Shown here: positions 24,707 to 33,912 of the stretch, in pieces
Layout: each line of letters starts with the position of its first letter
How positions within the stretch are numbered: position 1 is the stretch's first letter
DNA from: Geminicoccaceae bacterium
GTDB taxonomy: Bacteria; Pseudomonadota; Alphaproteobacteria; Geminicoccales; Geminicoccaceae
Length of the DNA stretch: 64,000 nucleotides
Direction: 5' to 3'
Assembly (NCBI GenBank): GCA_025999455.1
Contig: AP024683.1
Span: forward strand, 317,501-381,500
The notes under the pieces: model-generated
Told to the model about the DNA's origin: nothing
Database searches by the model: none
The model's input: only the letters and a program-made list of their open reading frames with translations
Position numbers and translations under genes: made by a program

Positions 24707-27352
24707 CTATCCCGCCGTCGCCTGAACGCCGTCGAACCGACAGACGAAACCGCCGTCGGCCACCCCCACCCGCACCCGCTCGAGCGGCCGTCCGTCGCGC
24801 AGCCGCGCCAGGAGTTCGCGACTGATCTGCGGAAGGAGCGTGCCGGTCAGGATTGCATCGATCATCCGTCCGCCGCTCTCGGGCTCCGTGCAACGCGAGA
24901 GGACGAGCTCGACCACGGCCGGCTCCCACTCGAAGGGAACGCCGTGACCGTCGCGGAGCCGCTGGCCGATCCGACCGAGCTGCAGCTCGACGATCTGGGC
25001 CAGAACCTCGGAGGAGAGCGGGTAGTAGGGGACGACCACGACGCGGCCGAGAAAGGCCGGCGGAAAGACCTCGAGAAGCGGTTTGCGCAGCGCTTCTGCC
25101 AGACCCTCCGGGGTCGGCCGCAGTTCGGGGTCGGCGCACAGCTTCATGACCACCTCGGAACCGGCGTTCGAGGTCATGAGCACGATCGTGTTCTTGAAGT
25201 CGATCCGCCGGCCCTCGCTGTCTTCCATCACGCCTTTGTCGAACACTTGGAAGAACAGCTCGTGGACGTCCTTGTGCGCCTTCTCGATCTCGTCGAGGAG
25301 AACGACGCTGTAGGGCTTGCGGCGCACGGCCTCGGTCAGCCGCCCGCCTTCGCCGTAGCCCACGTAGCCGGGCGGCGAGCCTTTCAAGGTGCTCACCGTG
25401 TGGGCTTCTTGGAACTCGCTCATGTTGATCGCGACGACGTGCTCCTCGCCGCCGAACAGCTCCTCGGCGAGCGCCAAGGCGGTCTCGGTCTTGCCGACCC
25501 CGGAGGGCCCCACGAGCAGGAACACGCCTTTGGGTTTGCCCGGATGTTCGAGTCCGGCGCGCGCCGTCTGGATGCGCCGGGCGATCGCCGCGAGGGCGTG
25601 GTCCTGACCGATCACCCGCCGGCGCAGCGCCGCCTCGAGGCCCAAGACCGCGTCGATTTCGGCGACCAGCATCCGACCGACCGGGATCCCGGTCCAGCTT
25701 TCGATCACGCTCGCGACCGCCTGGCCGTCGACCGCCGGCAGGATCAAAGGCCGCTCGCCCTGCAGCTCGGTGAGCTTCGTCTCGATCGCTTTGAGCTGCT
25801 CCAAGGCCGCCCCGGTCGTCTGGCCCTCGCGCAGGGCGCGACGCAGCTCGAGCAGCGCCTCGACCGTTTCCTTCTCAAGCGCGAGCCGCGCCTCGAGGTC
25901 CGCCAACGTCGCCCTCTCCTGCGCGAGCCGTCGCTCGAGCGCGGCCCGCCGCTCGGGGGCCGCGATCCCGATCCGCTCCTCGCGCTCGAGTGCGGCCAAT
26001 TCGGCCTCGAGGTCGGCGATCGCCCGGCGTCCCTCCTCGATCGGCGCGGGCGTGCCGGCTTGGCTCATGGCGACGCGGGCGCAGGCCGTGTCGAGCACGC
26101 TCACGGCCTTGTCGGGGAGCTGGCGGCCTTGGATGTAGCGGCGGGAGAGCCGAACCGCGGCGGCGATCGCTTCGTCGAGGAGCTGGACCCGGTGGTGCCG
26201 TTCCAGGGTCGGTGCGACGCCGCGCAACATCCGCACCGCCCGCTCCTCGTCCGGCTCGTCGACGAGGACGGTCTGGAAACGGCGGGTGAGGGCCGGGTCC
26301 TTTTCGATGTGCTTCTTGTACTCGCCCCAGGTCGTGGCGGCGATGGTCCTGAGCGTGCCGCGGGCGAGAGCGGGCTTGAGGAGATTGGCGGCATCGCCCG
26401 TACCCGCCGCCCCGCCGGCGCCGATCAACGTGTGCGCCTCGTCGATGAAGAGCACGATCGGCTCGGGCGAGCGCTGGACCTCCTCGACGACCTGCTTGAG
26501 CCTCTGCTCGAACTCCCCTTTGACCGAAGCGCCGGCCTGGAGCGCCGGCAGATCCAGGGCCAAGAGCTTCACCTTCCGCAGCGGCGGGGGCACTTCGCCC
26601 GCGGCGATCTTGAGCGCCAGGCCCTCGACGAGCGCGGTTTTGCCGACCCCGGCTTCGCCCACGATCATCGGATTGTTCTGCCGTCGCCGCATGAGGATGT
26701 CGACGACTTCGCGGATCTCGCGCTCGCGGCCCAGCACCGGGTCGATCTTGCCCGCCCGCGCCTGCTCGGTGAGGTCGTGGGCGAAGCGGTCGAGCGCCGA
26801 TCGGCCCTGCGCACCCGGCAGGCCCGTGCCGGCCCCGGCCCCCGGCGCGGGCGCCAGCGCTTCGCTCGTCACCTCTTCGGCCGAGCCTTTGGTGAGTTCG
26901 CCGAAGCGTGCAGCGAGCTGATCGGGCGAGAGCCGCTCGAGCGAAGGGGCGATCTCGCGCAACAGCCGCCGCAGCTCGGGCTGGTCGAGCATGCCGTGCA
27001 AAAGGTGCCCGGTCCGGATCCGGCTCCAGCCGAACAACAAGCTCGCGCTCAGCCAGCCGCGCTCGATGGCGAGCTCGAGATCGCGCGAGAAATCGAGCCG
27101 CGACGATCCGCCCCGGCGCAGCTGAGCGAGGGCCCGATCGAGCTCGGCCAGGACCCGGTCCCGGTCGATCCCGGCCCGCGGCAGCGCGAGCGCCAAATCG
27201 GAGCCGTCGGTCCTGATGATCAGCGCGAGCCAATGGGTCGGCTCGAGCCAGGCGTCGCCCCGCGCTCGGGCGAGCTCGAAGGCCGAGCGGAGGGTGCGCA
27301 TGGCCAGATCGCCGAGCTTGTCGAAGATCACTTCCCGGCTGATCACCGCCAT
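24707..27352 (-). CDS. clpV: T6SS sheath-recycling AAA+ ATPase ClpV (TssH)
   Basis: An 881-residue Hsp100 ATPase that disassembles the contracted TssB/TssC sheath. The N-domain (1-150) is of the ClpV type (IFDKLGDLAMRTLRSAFELARARGDAWLEPTHWL). D1 has Walker A GEAGVGKT at 232-239, Walker B VLFIDEAH and sensor residues. The middle domain is a coiled coil (about 420-540). D2 has Walker A GPSGVGKT (about 615-622), VVLLDEIEKAH and the pore loop GSPPGYVGYGEGG. The ATG at 27352 lies within the tssG end (10-base overlap), ahead of the ClpV N-domain. All nucleotide-binding residues are intact. Confidence 0.95.
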   Translation of the reverse strand: MAVISREVIFDKLGDLAMRTLRSAFELARARGDAWLEPTHWLALIIRTDGSDLALALPRAGIDRDRVLAELDRALAQLRRGGSSRLDFSRDLELAIERGWLSASLLFGWSRIRTGHLLHGMLDQPELRRLLREIAPSLERLSPDQLAARFGELTKGSAEEVTSEALAPAPGAGAGTGLPGAQGRSALDRFAHDLTEQARAGKIDPVLGREREIREVVDILMRRRQNNPMIVGEAGVGKTALVEGLALKIAAGEVPPPLRKVKLLALDLPALQAGASVKGEFEQRLKQVVEEVQRSPEPIVLFIDEAHTLIGAGGAAGTGDAANLLKPALARGTLRTIAATTWGEYKKHIEKDPALTRRFQTVLVDEPDEERAVRMLRGVAPTLERHHRVQLLDEAIAAAVRLSRRYIQGRQLPDKAVSVLDTACARVAMSQAGTPAPIEEGRRAIADLEAELAALEREERIGIAAPERRAALERRLAQERATLADLEARLALEKETVEALLELRRALREGQTTGAALEQLKAIETKLTELQGERPLILPAVDGQAVASVIESWTGIPVGRMLVAEIDAVLGLEAALRRRVIGQDHALAAIARRIQTARAGLEHPGKPKGVFLLVGPSGVGKTETALALAEELFGGEEHVVAINMSEFQEAHTVSTLKGSPPGYVGYGEGGRLTEAVRRKPYSVVLLDEIEKAHKDVHELFFQVFDKGVMEDSEGRRIDFKNTIVLMTSNAGSEVVMKLCADPELRPTPEGLAEALRKPLLEVFPPAFLGRVVVVPYYPLSSEVLAQIVELQLGRIGQRLRDGHGVPFEWEPAVVELVLSRCTEPESGGRMIDAILTGTLLPQISRELLARLRDGRPLERVRVGVADGGFVCRFDGVQATAG

Positions 27353-28389
27353 CGCCGTTCTCCGGACCCGAAGCCGCGGCCGATGCCGTCGAGGACGAGG
27401 TCCTCGGCATCGCGGACCCGCCGCCGGCTCGCGAGCCAAGCCGTCCAACCGAGCCGCGCGCGGCCGCCGAGCCTCGCCGCCGGCACCTCCTCGCGGCGCA
27501 GGACGAGTGCGAGCTCGAAGTCGAGCGCCCGACCGGCGAAAAGGTGGACGAGGGCTTCGACGGAGCGGAGGAGATCGCCGCCCGGCAGGAGTGCCTCGTA
27601 GTCGTCGAGCCCCATCGGCCCGAGGCGGACGCGGTAGCGATGGGCACGATCGGGAACGCTCAGGCCGAGATATGCGTCCCGGCCGAGCCGGGCCGTGCCG
27701 AGCCGGGCGCGCAGCCGCTCCGGCACCTCGAGCCGCTGGAAACGGAATTCCTCGATCCGCGCCGGCAGACCCAGCCAGAGTTCGAGGGCCCGCTCGAGCG
27801 CCTCGGGCGTTCCCTTGCCGAACAGCAAGAGCCCGGCCACGTGCAGCAGGAATCGCTCGGGCAGCAGCGGCTGGCGCTGCTCTTGCTCGCCGGGCAGGCT
27901 CGTGAGGGCACGCAGCCGGCCGGTGAACCGGCTCGCCGCGCCGCGATCTTCCTCGACCGCCGGGCGCGCCTCCGCCCAGGCCCGGTAATAGAGGGCCAGC
28001 ATGCGGTGGTGGAACAGATCGGCGAAGTCGGTGAGCGTCGAGTCGCGTTCCTGGCGGACTTGGCCCCGGGCCCTGGCGGTCACCCAGAGCGGCAGTCCGC
28101 CGTTCGGTCCGAACAGCCCGAGCACGCGCGTACGCACGCGGAACGGACGACCTTCCCGCGCCGGTTCGATCCCGTCGATTTCGGCCGGCTCGAAGGCGAG
28201 CTCGGGCGGCTGGCCAAGGCGGACCGGCTCGTCGGCCGCCCGCCGGCCGCGCCCGAGCGGCGGTCGATCGGCGTGCGCCGCCTCGAGGACCCGGATCGCC
28301 TGGAAGAAGTCGAACCGCCAAGGCTCGGCCAGGAGCAGTGCGAGCGACGCGGCCGCCTCGCCCGGGCCCGCCGCTCGGTGCGGCGTCAC
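27343..28389 (-). CDS. tssG: T6SS baseplate protein TssG
   Basis: A 348-residue baseplate wedge protein (ImpH/VasB family). It shows the conserved start WRFDFFQAIRVLE, VRLGQPPELAFEPAEI, VRTRVLGLFGPNGGLPLWVT and FADLFHHRMLALYYRAWAEARP. It binds TssF and TssK. The GTG at 28389 lies inside the stop of tssF (GTGA), and the C-terminus runs ten bases into clpV. Cytoplasmic and of normal length. A much longer in-frame reading upstream is not coding, since it lies antisense to no gene but overlaps tssF fully. Confidence 0.93.
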   Translation of the reverse strand: MTPHRAAGPGEAAASLALLLAEPWRFDFFQAIRVLEAAHADRPPLGRGRRAADEPVRLGQPPELAFEPAEIDGIEPAREGRPFRVRTRVLGLFGPNGGLPLWVTARARGQVRQERDSTLTDFADLFHHRMLALYYRAWAEARPAVEEDRGAASRFTGRLRALTSLPGEQEQRQPLLPERFLLHVAGLLLFGKGTPEALERALELWLGLPARIEEFRFQRLEVPERLRARLGTARLGRDAYLGLSVPDRAHRYRVRLGPMGLDDYEALLPGGDLLRSVEALVHLFAGRALDFELALVLRREEVPAARLGGRARLGWTAWLASRRRVRDAEDLVLDGIGRGFGSGERRWR

Positions 28390-30290
28390 ATCAGCTGGCG
28401 GCTGCCGATCCGCGCCGGCCATCGGACGAGCTCGCCCCGCTCGCGCGAGCGGACGACGGTGGTTACGAAGCCGTTGAGGGTGACCCAGCGGCGGAACGCG
28501 AGCTCCAGGACCGAACCCAAGAGGAACGCGCTGCCCTCGCCGAACGCCGCTTCGTCGAGCTCCAAGGTCAATTCGAGCCCGCGGCCGAGACAAGCCGGCC
28601 CGGGCCCGGGCAGCCGGTCGGTCACCCGCCGGCCGCGCAGCGATCGCACACCCTCGATCTCGCGCTGGCGGGCCCGCTCGGCACGGCTCGCGAAGAGCGC
28701 GAGCAGCGCGCGCAGCGCATCCGCCCCCTCGCCTTCGCCGTCTTCGCCGTTCAGGAGGGGCAGGCCCGCCACCGCCAAGAGGCCCGCCAACCGCCAGGCG
28801 ACGATGCCGTGCGGACCCACCTCTTCTTCGTCGCCCTCGATCAGCGCCGGTGCCGGATTGGCGAGCCGACCGAGCACCCGGATCGCCCGCAAGGGCGCGC
28901 CGAGTTCGGTCGTGAAGTGGCTCGAGCCGGCGGGCAGCGGCAGGTGGATCGGCAGATCGCGGTTCGTACAGAGTGCCACGATGTCGAGGCGTCGCAGACG
29001 GTGCGGCCAGGGGGCGGCGGCCCCGTCGCAGAGCTGGATGAACACCTCGCTGCCCAGATAGGCCGAGCGCTGCGGCCGGCCGCGTCCGTCCGGACCGGCG
29101 ACCAGCCGCGGCCGCCGCTCGAGCGTGTAGAAAGCGCGGCCGCGCACAGCCTCGCCGCGCCGGTCGAGCGCGTAGAAGGGCTCGAAGCGGACCCGCTCGC
29201 GCTCGTCCGCGCCGACCCCCTCGACCGAGAGGACGTCGAACACCTCGAAATCCAGCGGCCGCAGCCGGTCGACGACGAGGTGGTGCTCGCGCTCGAAAGG
29301 CTCGACGGGAACCGGCCGCGTGACCTTGGGGAAGAGATTGATCACCGGCGTGGCGAAGAGCGCGAAGGCGTCCGCGTCGACCGCCCCTTCCAGCACGGCA
29401 TCGGCCCGGTCGAGCAGAACGGCGAGCTCGAGCCTCCTCGAAGCGCAGGCGCGCACCGCCGGGCCGAGACCGCCGAGCTCGACGAACAGGAACCGCCGCG
29501 GCAACAGGAAATATTCCTGCAGCAGCCGGTAGGCCGAGATCGACCGCGCCACCACGGGCAAGAGCGCCTCCTCGTCGGCGGCGCCCGTGCGGGTGATCGC
29601 CTCGGCCGCCGGTCGGCGCGACGTCCACCCATCGGCACCGGCCGGGCGGGCGAGGAGCGCCGTGGCGTGCGCGGTCAACGCTTCGAACAGCCGAAAGGCG
29701 ATCCGATCGCCGCCGGCGAGATGGATCACCAGCCGGTCGAGGGCGAGCGCCGCCATCGGCACGTCGCTCGAGGTCTCGAGCTCGAGCCAGAGCGCCGCCC
29801 GTGCCTCCCTCCCCTGGGCGAGGCCCAAGGCGCCGAGCGAGGCGCCCGGGATCCAGCGGGCGCGCACCAAGCGGATCGGCCAGAGCGTGACGGCGTGGGC
29901 CGTCGTGAAGAAGCAGCGCGTCTCGCTGCCGCCGCGACCCGCGAGCACCGTGCCGCGGGGGATCGGGAAACCCGCCTCGAGGAGCCCCTGCGCCGGGTCA
30001 GGCTCGAACTGCACGATACCGGCGGCGGGCCGCGGCGCGGCGAAAGTCGGCAGCGTGAGGTCGAGGAGGTGGCGGGTGAAGGTCTCGCACTCGCCGTCGA
30101 GCTTCATCTGCACGCGCGCGGCGAGGAAGGCGAAGCCGTCCAGCAGCCATTCGACGTGCGGATCGGCGCACGAGTCTCGTTCGAGGCCGAAGCGGTTGGC
30201 GACCCGCGCATGGTCGAGCGCGAACTCGTGGGCGAGGTCGCGCACGAAGCGCAGCTCCTGCTCGAAGTAGCGGAGGAAGCGGCGGTCCAT
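28386..30290 (-). CDS. tssF: T6SS baseplate protein TssF
   Basis: A 634-residue protein (ImpG/VasA family), the largest wedge subunit of the T6SS baseplate. It starts with the diagnostic MDRRFLRYFEQELRFVRDLA, then HEFALDHARVANRFGLE, VEWLLDGFAFLAARVQMKLDGE and LTLPTFAAPRPAAGIVQF. The last third contains NRDLPIHLPLPAGSS and the end LVRWPARIGSRQLM. TssF2-TssG wedges carry TssK trimers and surround the VgrG hub. The ATG at 30290 shares one base with the tssE stop, and its own stop overlaps tssG (GTGA). It is intact and normal in length. Confidence 0.95.
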   Translation of the reverse strand: MDRRFLRYFEQELRFVRDLAHEFALDHARVANRFGLERDSCADPHVEWLLDGFAFLAARVQMKLDGECETFTRHLLDLTLPTFAAPRPAAGIVQFEPDPAQGLLEAGFPIPRGTVLAGRGGSETRCFFTTAHAVTLWPIRLVRARWIPGASLGALGLAQGREARAALWLELETSSDVPMAALALDRLVIHLAGGDRIAFRLFEALTAHATALLARPAGADGWTSRRPAAEAITRTGAADEEALLPVVARSISAYRLLQEYFLLPRRFLFVELGGLGPAVRACASRRLELAVLLDRADAVLEGAVDADAFALFATPVINLFPKVTRPVPVEPFEREHHLVVDRLRPLDFEVFDVLSVEGVGADERERVRFEPFYALDRRGEAVRGRAFYTLERRPRLVAGPDGRGRPQRSAYLGSEVFIQLCDGAAAPWPHRLRRLDIVALCTNRDLPIHLPLPAGSSHFTTELGAPLRAIRVLGRLANPAPALIEGDEEEVGPHGIVAWRLAGLLAVAGLPLLNGEDGEGEGADALRALLALFASRAERARQREIEGVRSLRGRRVTDRLPGPGPACLGRGLELTLELDEAAFGEGSAFLLGSVLELAFRRWVTLNGFVTTVVRSRERGELVRWPARIGSRQLM

Positions 30291-31027
30291 CAGCGGGTCT
30301 CCTCCGCCGGGGCGACCCGTGCCCGGCCCTCTTCGAGATCGAGCACGGTACGCAATCGTAAGGGCTCGGCCACCGGATAGCCCCAGAGCTCGGCCGAGAG
30401 CAGGAAGCTCACGGGGCTCGTGGCCGGAGCCCCGGGGTCCTCGTCCAGCCCTTCGGGCGTGACCGAGACCTTGCGCAGGCGCGGCTCGAACCGCTCGATG
30501 GCGAGCGCGATCCCGCGCGCGAGAGCCTCGCAGTCGGCTCGGGTGTGAACCTTCCCGGCGAGCGCCGGGATCCCGTAATTGACGACGCTCGCCCGGACCC
30601 GCGGCAGGCCGTCGAGGAGTGCGATCGTCCGACCGTCCTCGTCGGTCGCGAAGCCCTCGAGGTTCTCGGCGTTGAGCAGGACCTCGAGATCGCGGAGCAC
30701 GAGCGCGCGGAGTTCGCGCATGCCGAGACGGGCCGTCCGCGTCGCCTCCCGCCGCCGCTCTTCCTCGAGCTCGACCAGCTCGCGGAGGGCAGCGCCCGCG
30801 TCCGGATCGAGCCCGTCGAGCGGCGGGCCGAGCTCCTGCTCGAGCCGGCGTGCGGCGAGGTCGGGCCGGGCGAGGAGCCGGGTCAGCGCCGCCCGTCGCG
30901 TGGCATCCAACCTCGCCTCCAGCACCGCTCGGCGGGTCGCGATCGCCTCGAGGATCGAGGCTTCGGGATCACGCAGCCGGTCGAAGAGCGCCGGCTGCAG
31001 CCGTTCGAGCAGCGCGGGGCTAGCCAT
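30290..31027 (-). CDS. tssE: T6SS baseplate protein TssE, with N-terminal extension
   Basis: A 245-residue TssE (gp25-like, PF04965). The gp25-like core is at about residues 95-215: LRALVLRDLEVLLNAENLE, RVRASVVNYGIPALAG and ALARGIALAIERFEPRLRKVSVTPEG. It is longer than the usual 130-180 residues because of an N-terminal helical region (MASPALLERLQPALFDRLRD..., LEEERRREATRTARLG). Motifs like LFDRL near the N-terminus are also seen in other TssE proteins, so the start is credible. TssE clamps the wedge around the hub and helps sheath assembly. The ATG at 31027 overlaps the tagJ end by eight bases. Confidence 0.9.
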   Translation of the reverse strand: MASPALLERLQPALFDRLRDPEASILEAIATRRAVLEARLDATRRAALTRLLARPDLAARRLEQELGPPLDGLDPDAGAALRELVELEEERRREATRTARLGMRELRALVLRDLEVLLNAENLEGFATDEDGRTIALLDGLPRVRASVVNYGIPALAGKVHTRADCEALARGIALAIERFEPRLRKVSVTPEGLDEDPGAPATSPVSFLLSAELWGYPVAEPLRLRTVLDLEEGRARVAPAEETR

Positions 31028-31808
31028 CGCCGGGCTCGGCCAGTCGAATGCGGCGGATCGCGACGAGCGGGTGGTCGCCGGCCTCGCTCGTGAGCAATCG
31101 ACCGCCGAGCCCGTGTCCGGCCTCGTCGAAGACGGTCGCTCTGCCGAGCCGGGCCCAGGGATCGGCGCTCGTCTCCGATCGCGGATAGCGGCCCGGCAGG
31201 TGGGCTGCCACCTCCTCGCCGCCGGCGAGGCGCAGCCGTACCGGCAGCCACACCACGTCTTCGAGATCTTTCGGCCCGTCACTCGCGAGCTCGCGCAGAT
31301 GCTCGAGCGGCAGCCAGCGGTAGCGGCCGTGGACCACGAGCTCGAGGCAGGGCCCGAAGCGCGAATCGGCGTCCATGAGCCAGGTGAACGGCACGCCGTC
31401 GAGCTCGCCCGGGACCGCCCGTGCCGAATCGAGCGCCGCCCGCCGCTGCGCTGCCGCTGCCTCCCGTTCGCCCGCCGCCTCGTCCGCGAGCGCCCGCGCG
31501 AGGTGCGCCACGAAGGCCGGAGGCTCACCGATCGTGACGAGTGCGCTGCGACCCTCGAGGACCGCACGGCGCTTTGCTTCGGCGTCGATCAGCGCGGCGT
31601 AGAGCTCGGCGAACATCGCCGTCTCGGGATCCAACGCGCGGATCGCCTCGAGCTGGCGGCGGGCGCGCTCCCACTGGCCCTCGATGCAGGCGAGGCGGAA
31701 GAGGGCGAGGCGCGGCCCGACCGCGGTCGGATGCGCCCGCACCTCCTCCATGACCAGGACAAGCGCCTGGGCCGGGTCGCCGGCCCCGAGCGCCTCGGCG
31801 GCGTTCAC
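31020..31808 (-). CDS. tagJ: T6SS accessory protein TagJ (ImpE)
   Basis: A 262-residue protein of the ImpE/TagJ family (PF07024). TPR-like helices (RLALFRLACIEGQWERARRQLEAIRALDPE) are followed by the ImpE domain with VPFTWLMDADSRFGPCLELVVHGRYRWLPLEHL and VWLPVRLRLAGGEEVAAHLPGRYP. TagJ in other bacteria binds TssB and tunes sheath recruitment of ClpV. I chose the GTG at 31808 (MNAAEALGAGD) because the GGGCGGTGG stretch lies before it; a GTG six bases upstream is possible. It lies 14 bases downstream of hcp and overlaps tssE by eight bases. No membrane segment. Confidence 0.88.
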   Translation of the reverse strand: MNAAEALGAGDPAQALVLVMEEVRAHPTAVGPRLALFRLACIEGQWERARRQLEAIRALDPETAMFAELYAALIDAEAKRRAVLEGRSALVTIGEPPAFVAHLARALADEAAGEREAAAAQRRAALDSARAVPGELDGVPFTWLMDADSRFGPCLELVVHGRYRWLPLEHLRELASDGPKDLEDVVWLPVRLRLAGGEEVAAHLPGRYPRSETSADPWARLGRATVFDEAGHGLGGRLLTSEAGDHPLVAIRRIRLAEPGDG

Positions 31809-31822
31809 GGCCACCGCCCGCG

Positions 31823-32305
31823 TCAGAGCTTGACGTTCTTCGAGATGTTCCAGCCGGCCGTGACTTCCGCGTCGCCGGTGCCGTCCGCCTTCTGCGGGGT
31901 GTATTTGACCTCGACCTCGCCGAAATTGAGGCCGACGCGCTCCATGGGCCGGTCCTTGTCGGCCTCGCCGAGCGGCCGCACCTGCGAGACCAGTACGTTC
32001 TTCATGGTGATGACGAGATATTCGAGCGGGTTCTCGCCGGCGCGCCGGCAGGTGAGCTTGGCCTCGCCGATGTGTTTGCCGTTGCAACAGCACAAGAACA
32101 GAATCGGCGACGCCTTGTCGATGAAGTGGGTGAAATAGAGGTCTTGGACTTCGACCTTGCCCGAGCCGAGGCCGCCACCCAACGCCGCCGAGCCCTTGTT
32201 GATCGCCCCCCACTCCCAGGATAGGACGTCGATCTCGCCGGCGTGCGCCTCGTCTTGCGATTCGCCGTCGACACCGTCGAGCTTGATGAACATGTCGACT
32301 GCCAC
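31823..32305 (-). CDS. hcp: T6SS tube protein Hcp (TssD)
   Basis: A 160-residue Hcp. It has the classical start MAVDMFIKLDGVDGES, then EIDVLSWEWGA, KVEVQDLYFTHFIDKASPILFL and ERVGLNFGEVEVKYTPQK, ending in GWNISKNVKL. Hcp hexamers stack into the inner tube and can carry small effectors. The GTG at 32305 gives the usual MAVDMF N-terminus and has a GGAGG ribosome site eight bases before it. The 92-base gap to tssC is the largest inside the core part of the operon, so an extra promoter for high-level Hcp expression may lie there, although I see no clear -35/-10. A CCC triplet (LFLCCCNG) is unusual for Hcp. Confidence 0.95.
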   Translation of the reverse strand: MAVDMFIKLDGVDGESQDEAHAGEIDVLSWEWGAINKGSAALGGGLGSGKVEVQDLYFTHFIDKASPILFLCCCNGKHIGEAKLTCRRAGENPLEYLVITMKNVLVSQVRPLGEADKDRPMERVGLNFGEVEVKYTPQKADGTGDAEVTAGWNISKNVKL

Positions 32306-32397
32306 GACCGTCCCTCCGTGTTCGACGCGGCCTCACCGCGTCCGGCCTCGAGATTGGCACCGCGGGCCGTGCCGCGCGGTGCCGCCCGTCACAGCTC

Positions 32398-33895
32398 TCA
32401 GACCCCCTTGACCGAGGGCAACTTCGAGACCAGCCGCAGGCTCACGTTGACGCCCTCGAGCTGATAGTGCGGGCGCAAATAGAACTGCGCATTGTAATAG
32501 CCCGGATTGCCTTCCACCTCCTGGACGCGAACCTCCGCGGCGCGGAGCGGCTTCTTGGCTTTGGTCTCCTCCGACGAGAAGTCCGGATTGCCGTCGACGT
32601 AGTTGAGGATCCAGCGGTTCAGCCACTTCTCCATGTCCGATCGCTCCTTGAAGGAGCCGATCTTGTCGCGCACGATCGCCTTCAGGTAGTGCGCGAAGCG
32701 GCAGACCGCGAACAGGTAAGGCAGCCGCGCCGAGAGATTGGCGTTGGCGGTCGCGTCCGGGTCGTCGTAGACGTCCGGCTTCTGCAGCGACTGGGCGCCG
32801 ATGAAGGCCGCGATGTCGGTGTTCTTGCGGTGCAGGATCGGCATCAGCCCGAGGTCGGCCAATTCCTTCTCGCGGCGGTCGTCGATGGCGATCTCGGTCG
32901 GGCACTTCATCGCCACCCCCGCCGTCGTCGGTCGGGAAAGTGTGCACGGGCAGGTTGGTGACCGCGCCGCCCGATTCGACCCCGCGGATCCGCGTGCACC
33001 AGCCGTACATCTTGAAGGAGCGGGTGATGTTGACGGCCATCGCGTAGGCCGCGTTCATCCAGCAATATTTGTGATGGTCGGTACCGCGGACGTCCTCCTC
33101 GAAGGCGAAGGCCTCGACCGGGCTCGTCTTGGCGCCGTAGGGCAGACGCGCCAGGACCCGCGGCATGGCGAGCCCGATGTACCGGCTGTCCTCGGCTTTG
33201 CGGAGCGATTGCCATTTGGCGTAGTCGGGCGTGCTCTGGATCTTGGTCAGATCCCGGGGGTTCATGAGTTCCTGCCAGGACTCCATCCCGAAAAGCGAAG
33301 GAGCCGCCCCGGCGATGAACGGTGTGTGCGCCGCCGCGCAGATGTTGGCGAGATTGCCCAACAGCGCCACGTCCTTCGGGTGGTTGTCGAAGTAATAATC
33401 ACCAACCAAGCAGCCGAAAGGCTCACCACCGAACATCGAATATTCTTCGGTGTAGATCTTCTTGAAGATCGGGCTCTGATCCCAAGCCGTACCTTCGAAG
33501 GCCTCCAAAGTACGCGACATCTCCTGCTTGGTGATGTTGAGGACACGGATCTTGAGCATCTGGTCGGTCTCGGTATTGTTGACCAGATGCCACAGGCCCC
33601 GCCAGGCGCCTTCGAGCGCCTGGAACTCGGGATGGTGGAGGATCAGGTTGATCTGCTCGGTGAGCTTCCGGTCGAGCGCGGCGATCAAAGCCTGTATGCT
33701 CTTCAAGGCATCGTCGCCGATCAGGCGGGTGTTGGCCAGCGCCTGTTCGGCGAGGGTGCGGACCGCCGCGTCGATGCGCTCTTCGGCCTCCTCGTCGCGC
33801 GGCCGGAACTCGCGCTTGAGCAGCGCTCTGAACTCGTCGAGCGGCGCGGCCTCGCCGGCCTGCGGGGTCCCGGTCGCGAGCTGTTGCTCGGCCAT
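32398..33895 (-). pseudogene. tssC: T6SS sheath large subunit TssC, interrupted by a one-base frameshift
   Basis: The first reading frame, from the ATG at 33895 (GGAGGAGG ribosome site), gives a perfect TssC N-terminal part: LALLGNLANIC, TPFIAGAAPSLFG, FAFEEDV, NAAYAMAVNITRSFKMYGWCTRIRG, then VHTFPTDDGG. The usual continuation of TssC is in another frame, from GTG 32916 (MAMKCPTEIAIDDRREKELADLG) to 32398 (VSLRLVSKLPSVKGV). Removing one base from the run of five C (plus strand 32916-32920) restores a continuous 498-residue protein of normal length. Without TssC the sheath cannot form, yet all other T6SS genes are intact. The cause could be a homopolymer sequencing error, recent inactivation, or a recoding event. 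Listed as broken for that reason. Confidence 0.85.
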
Positions 33896-33912
33896 GTCGT
33901 CCTCCTCCCCGC

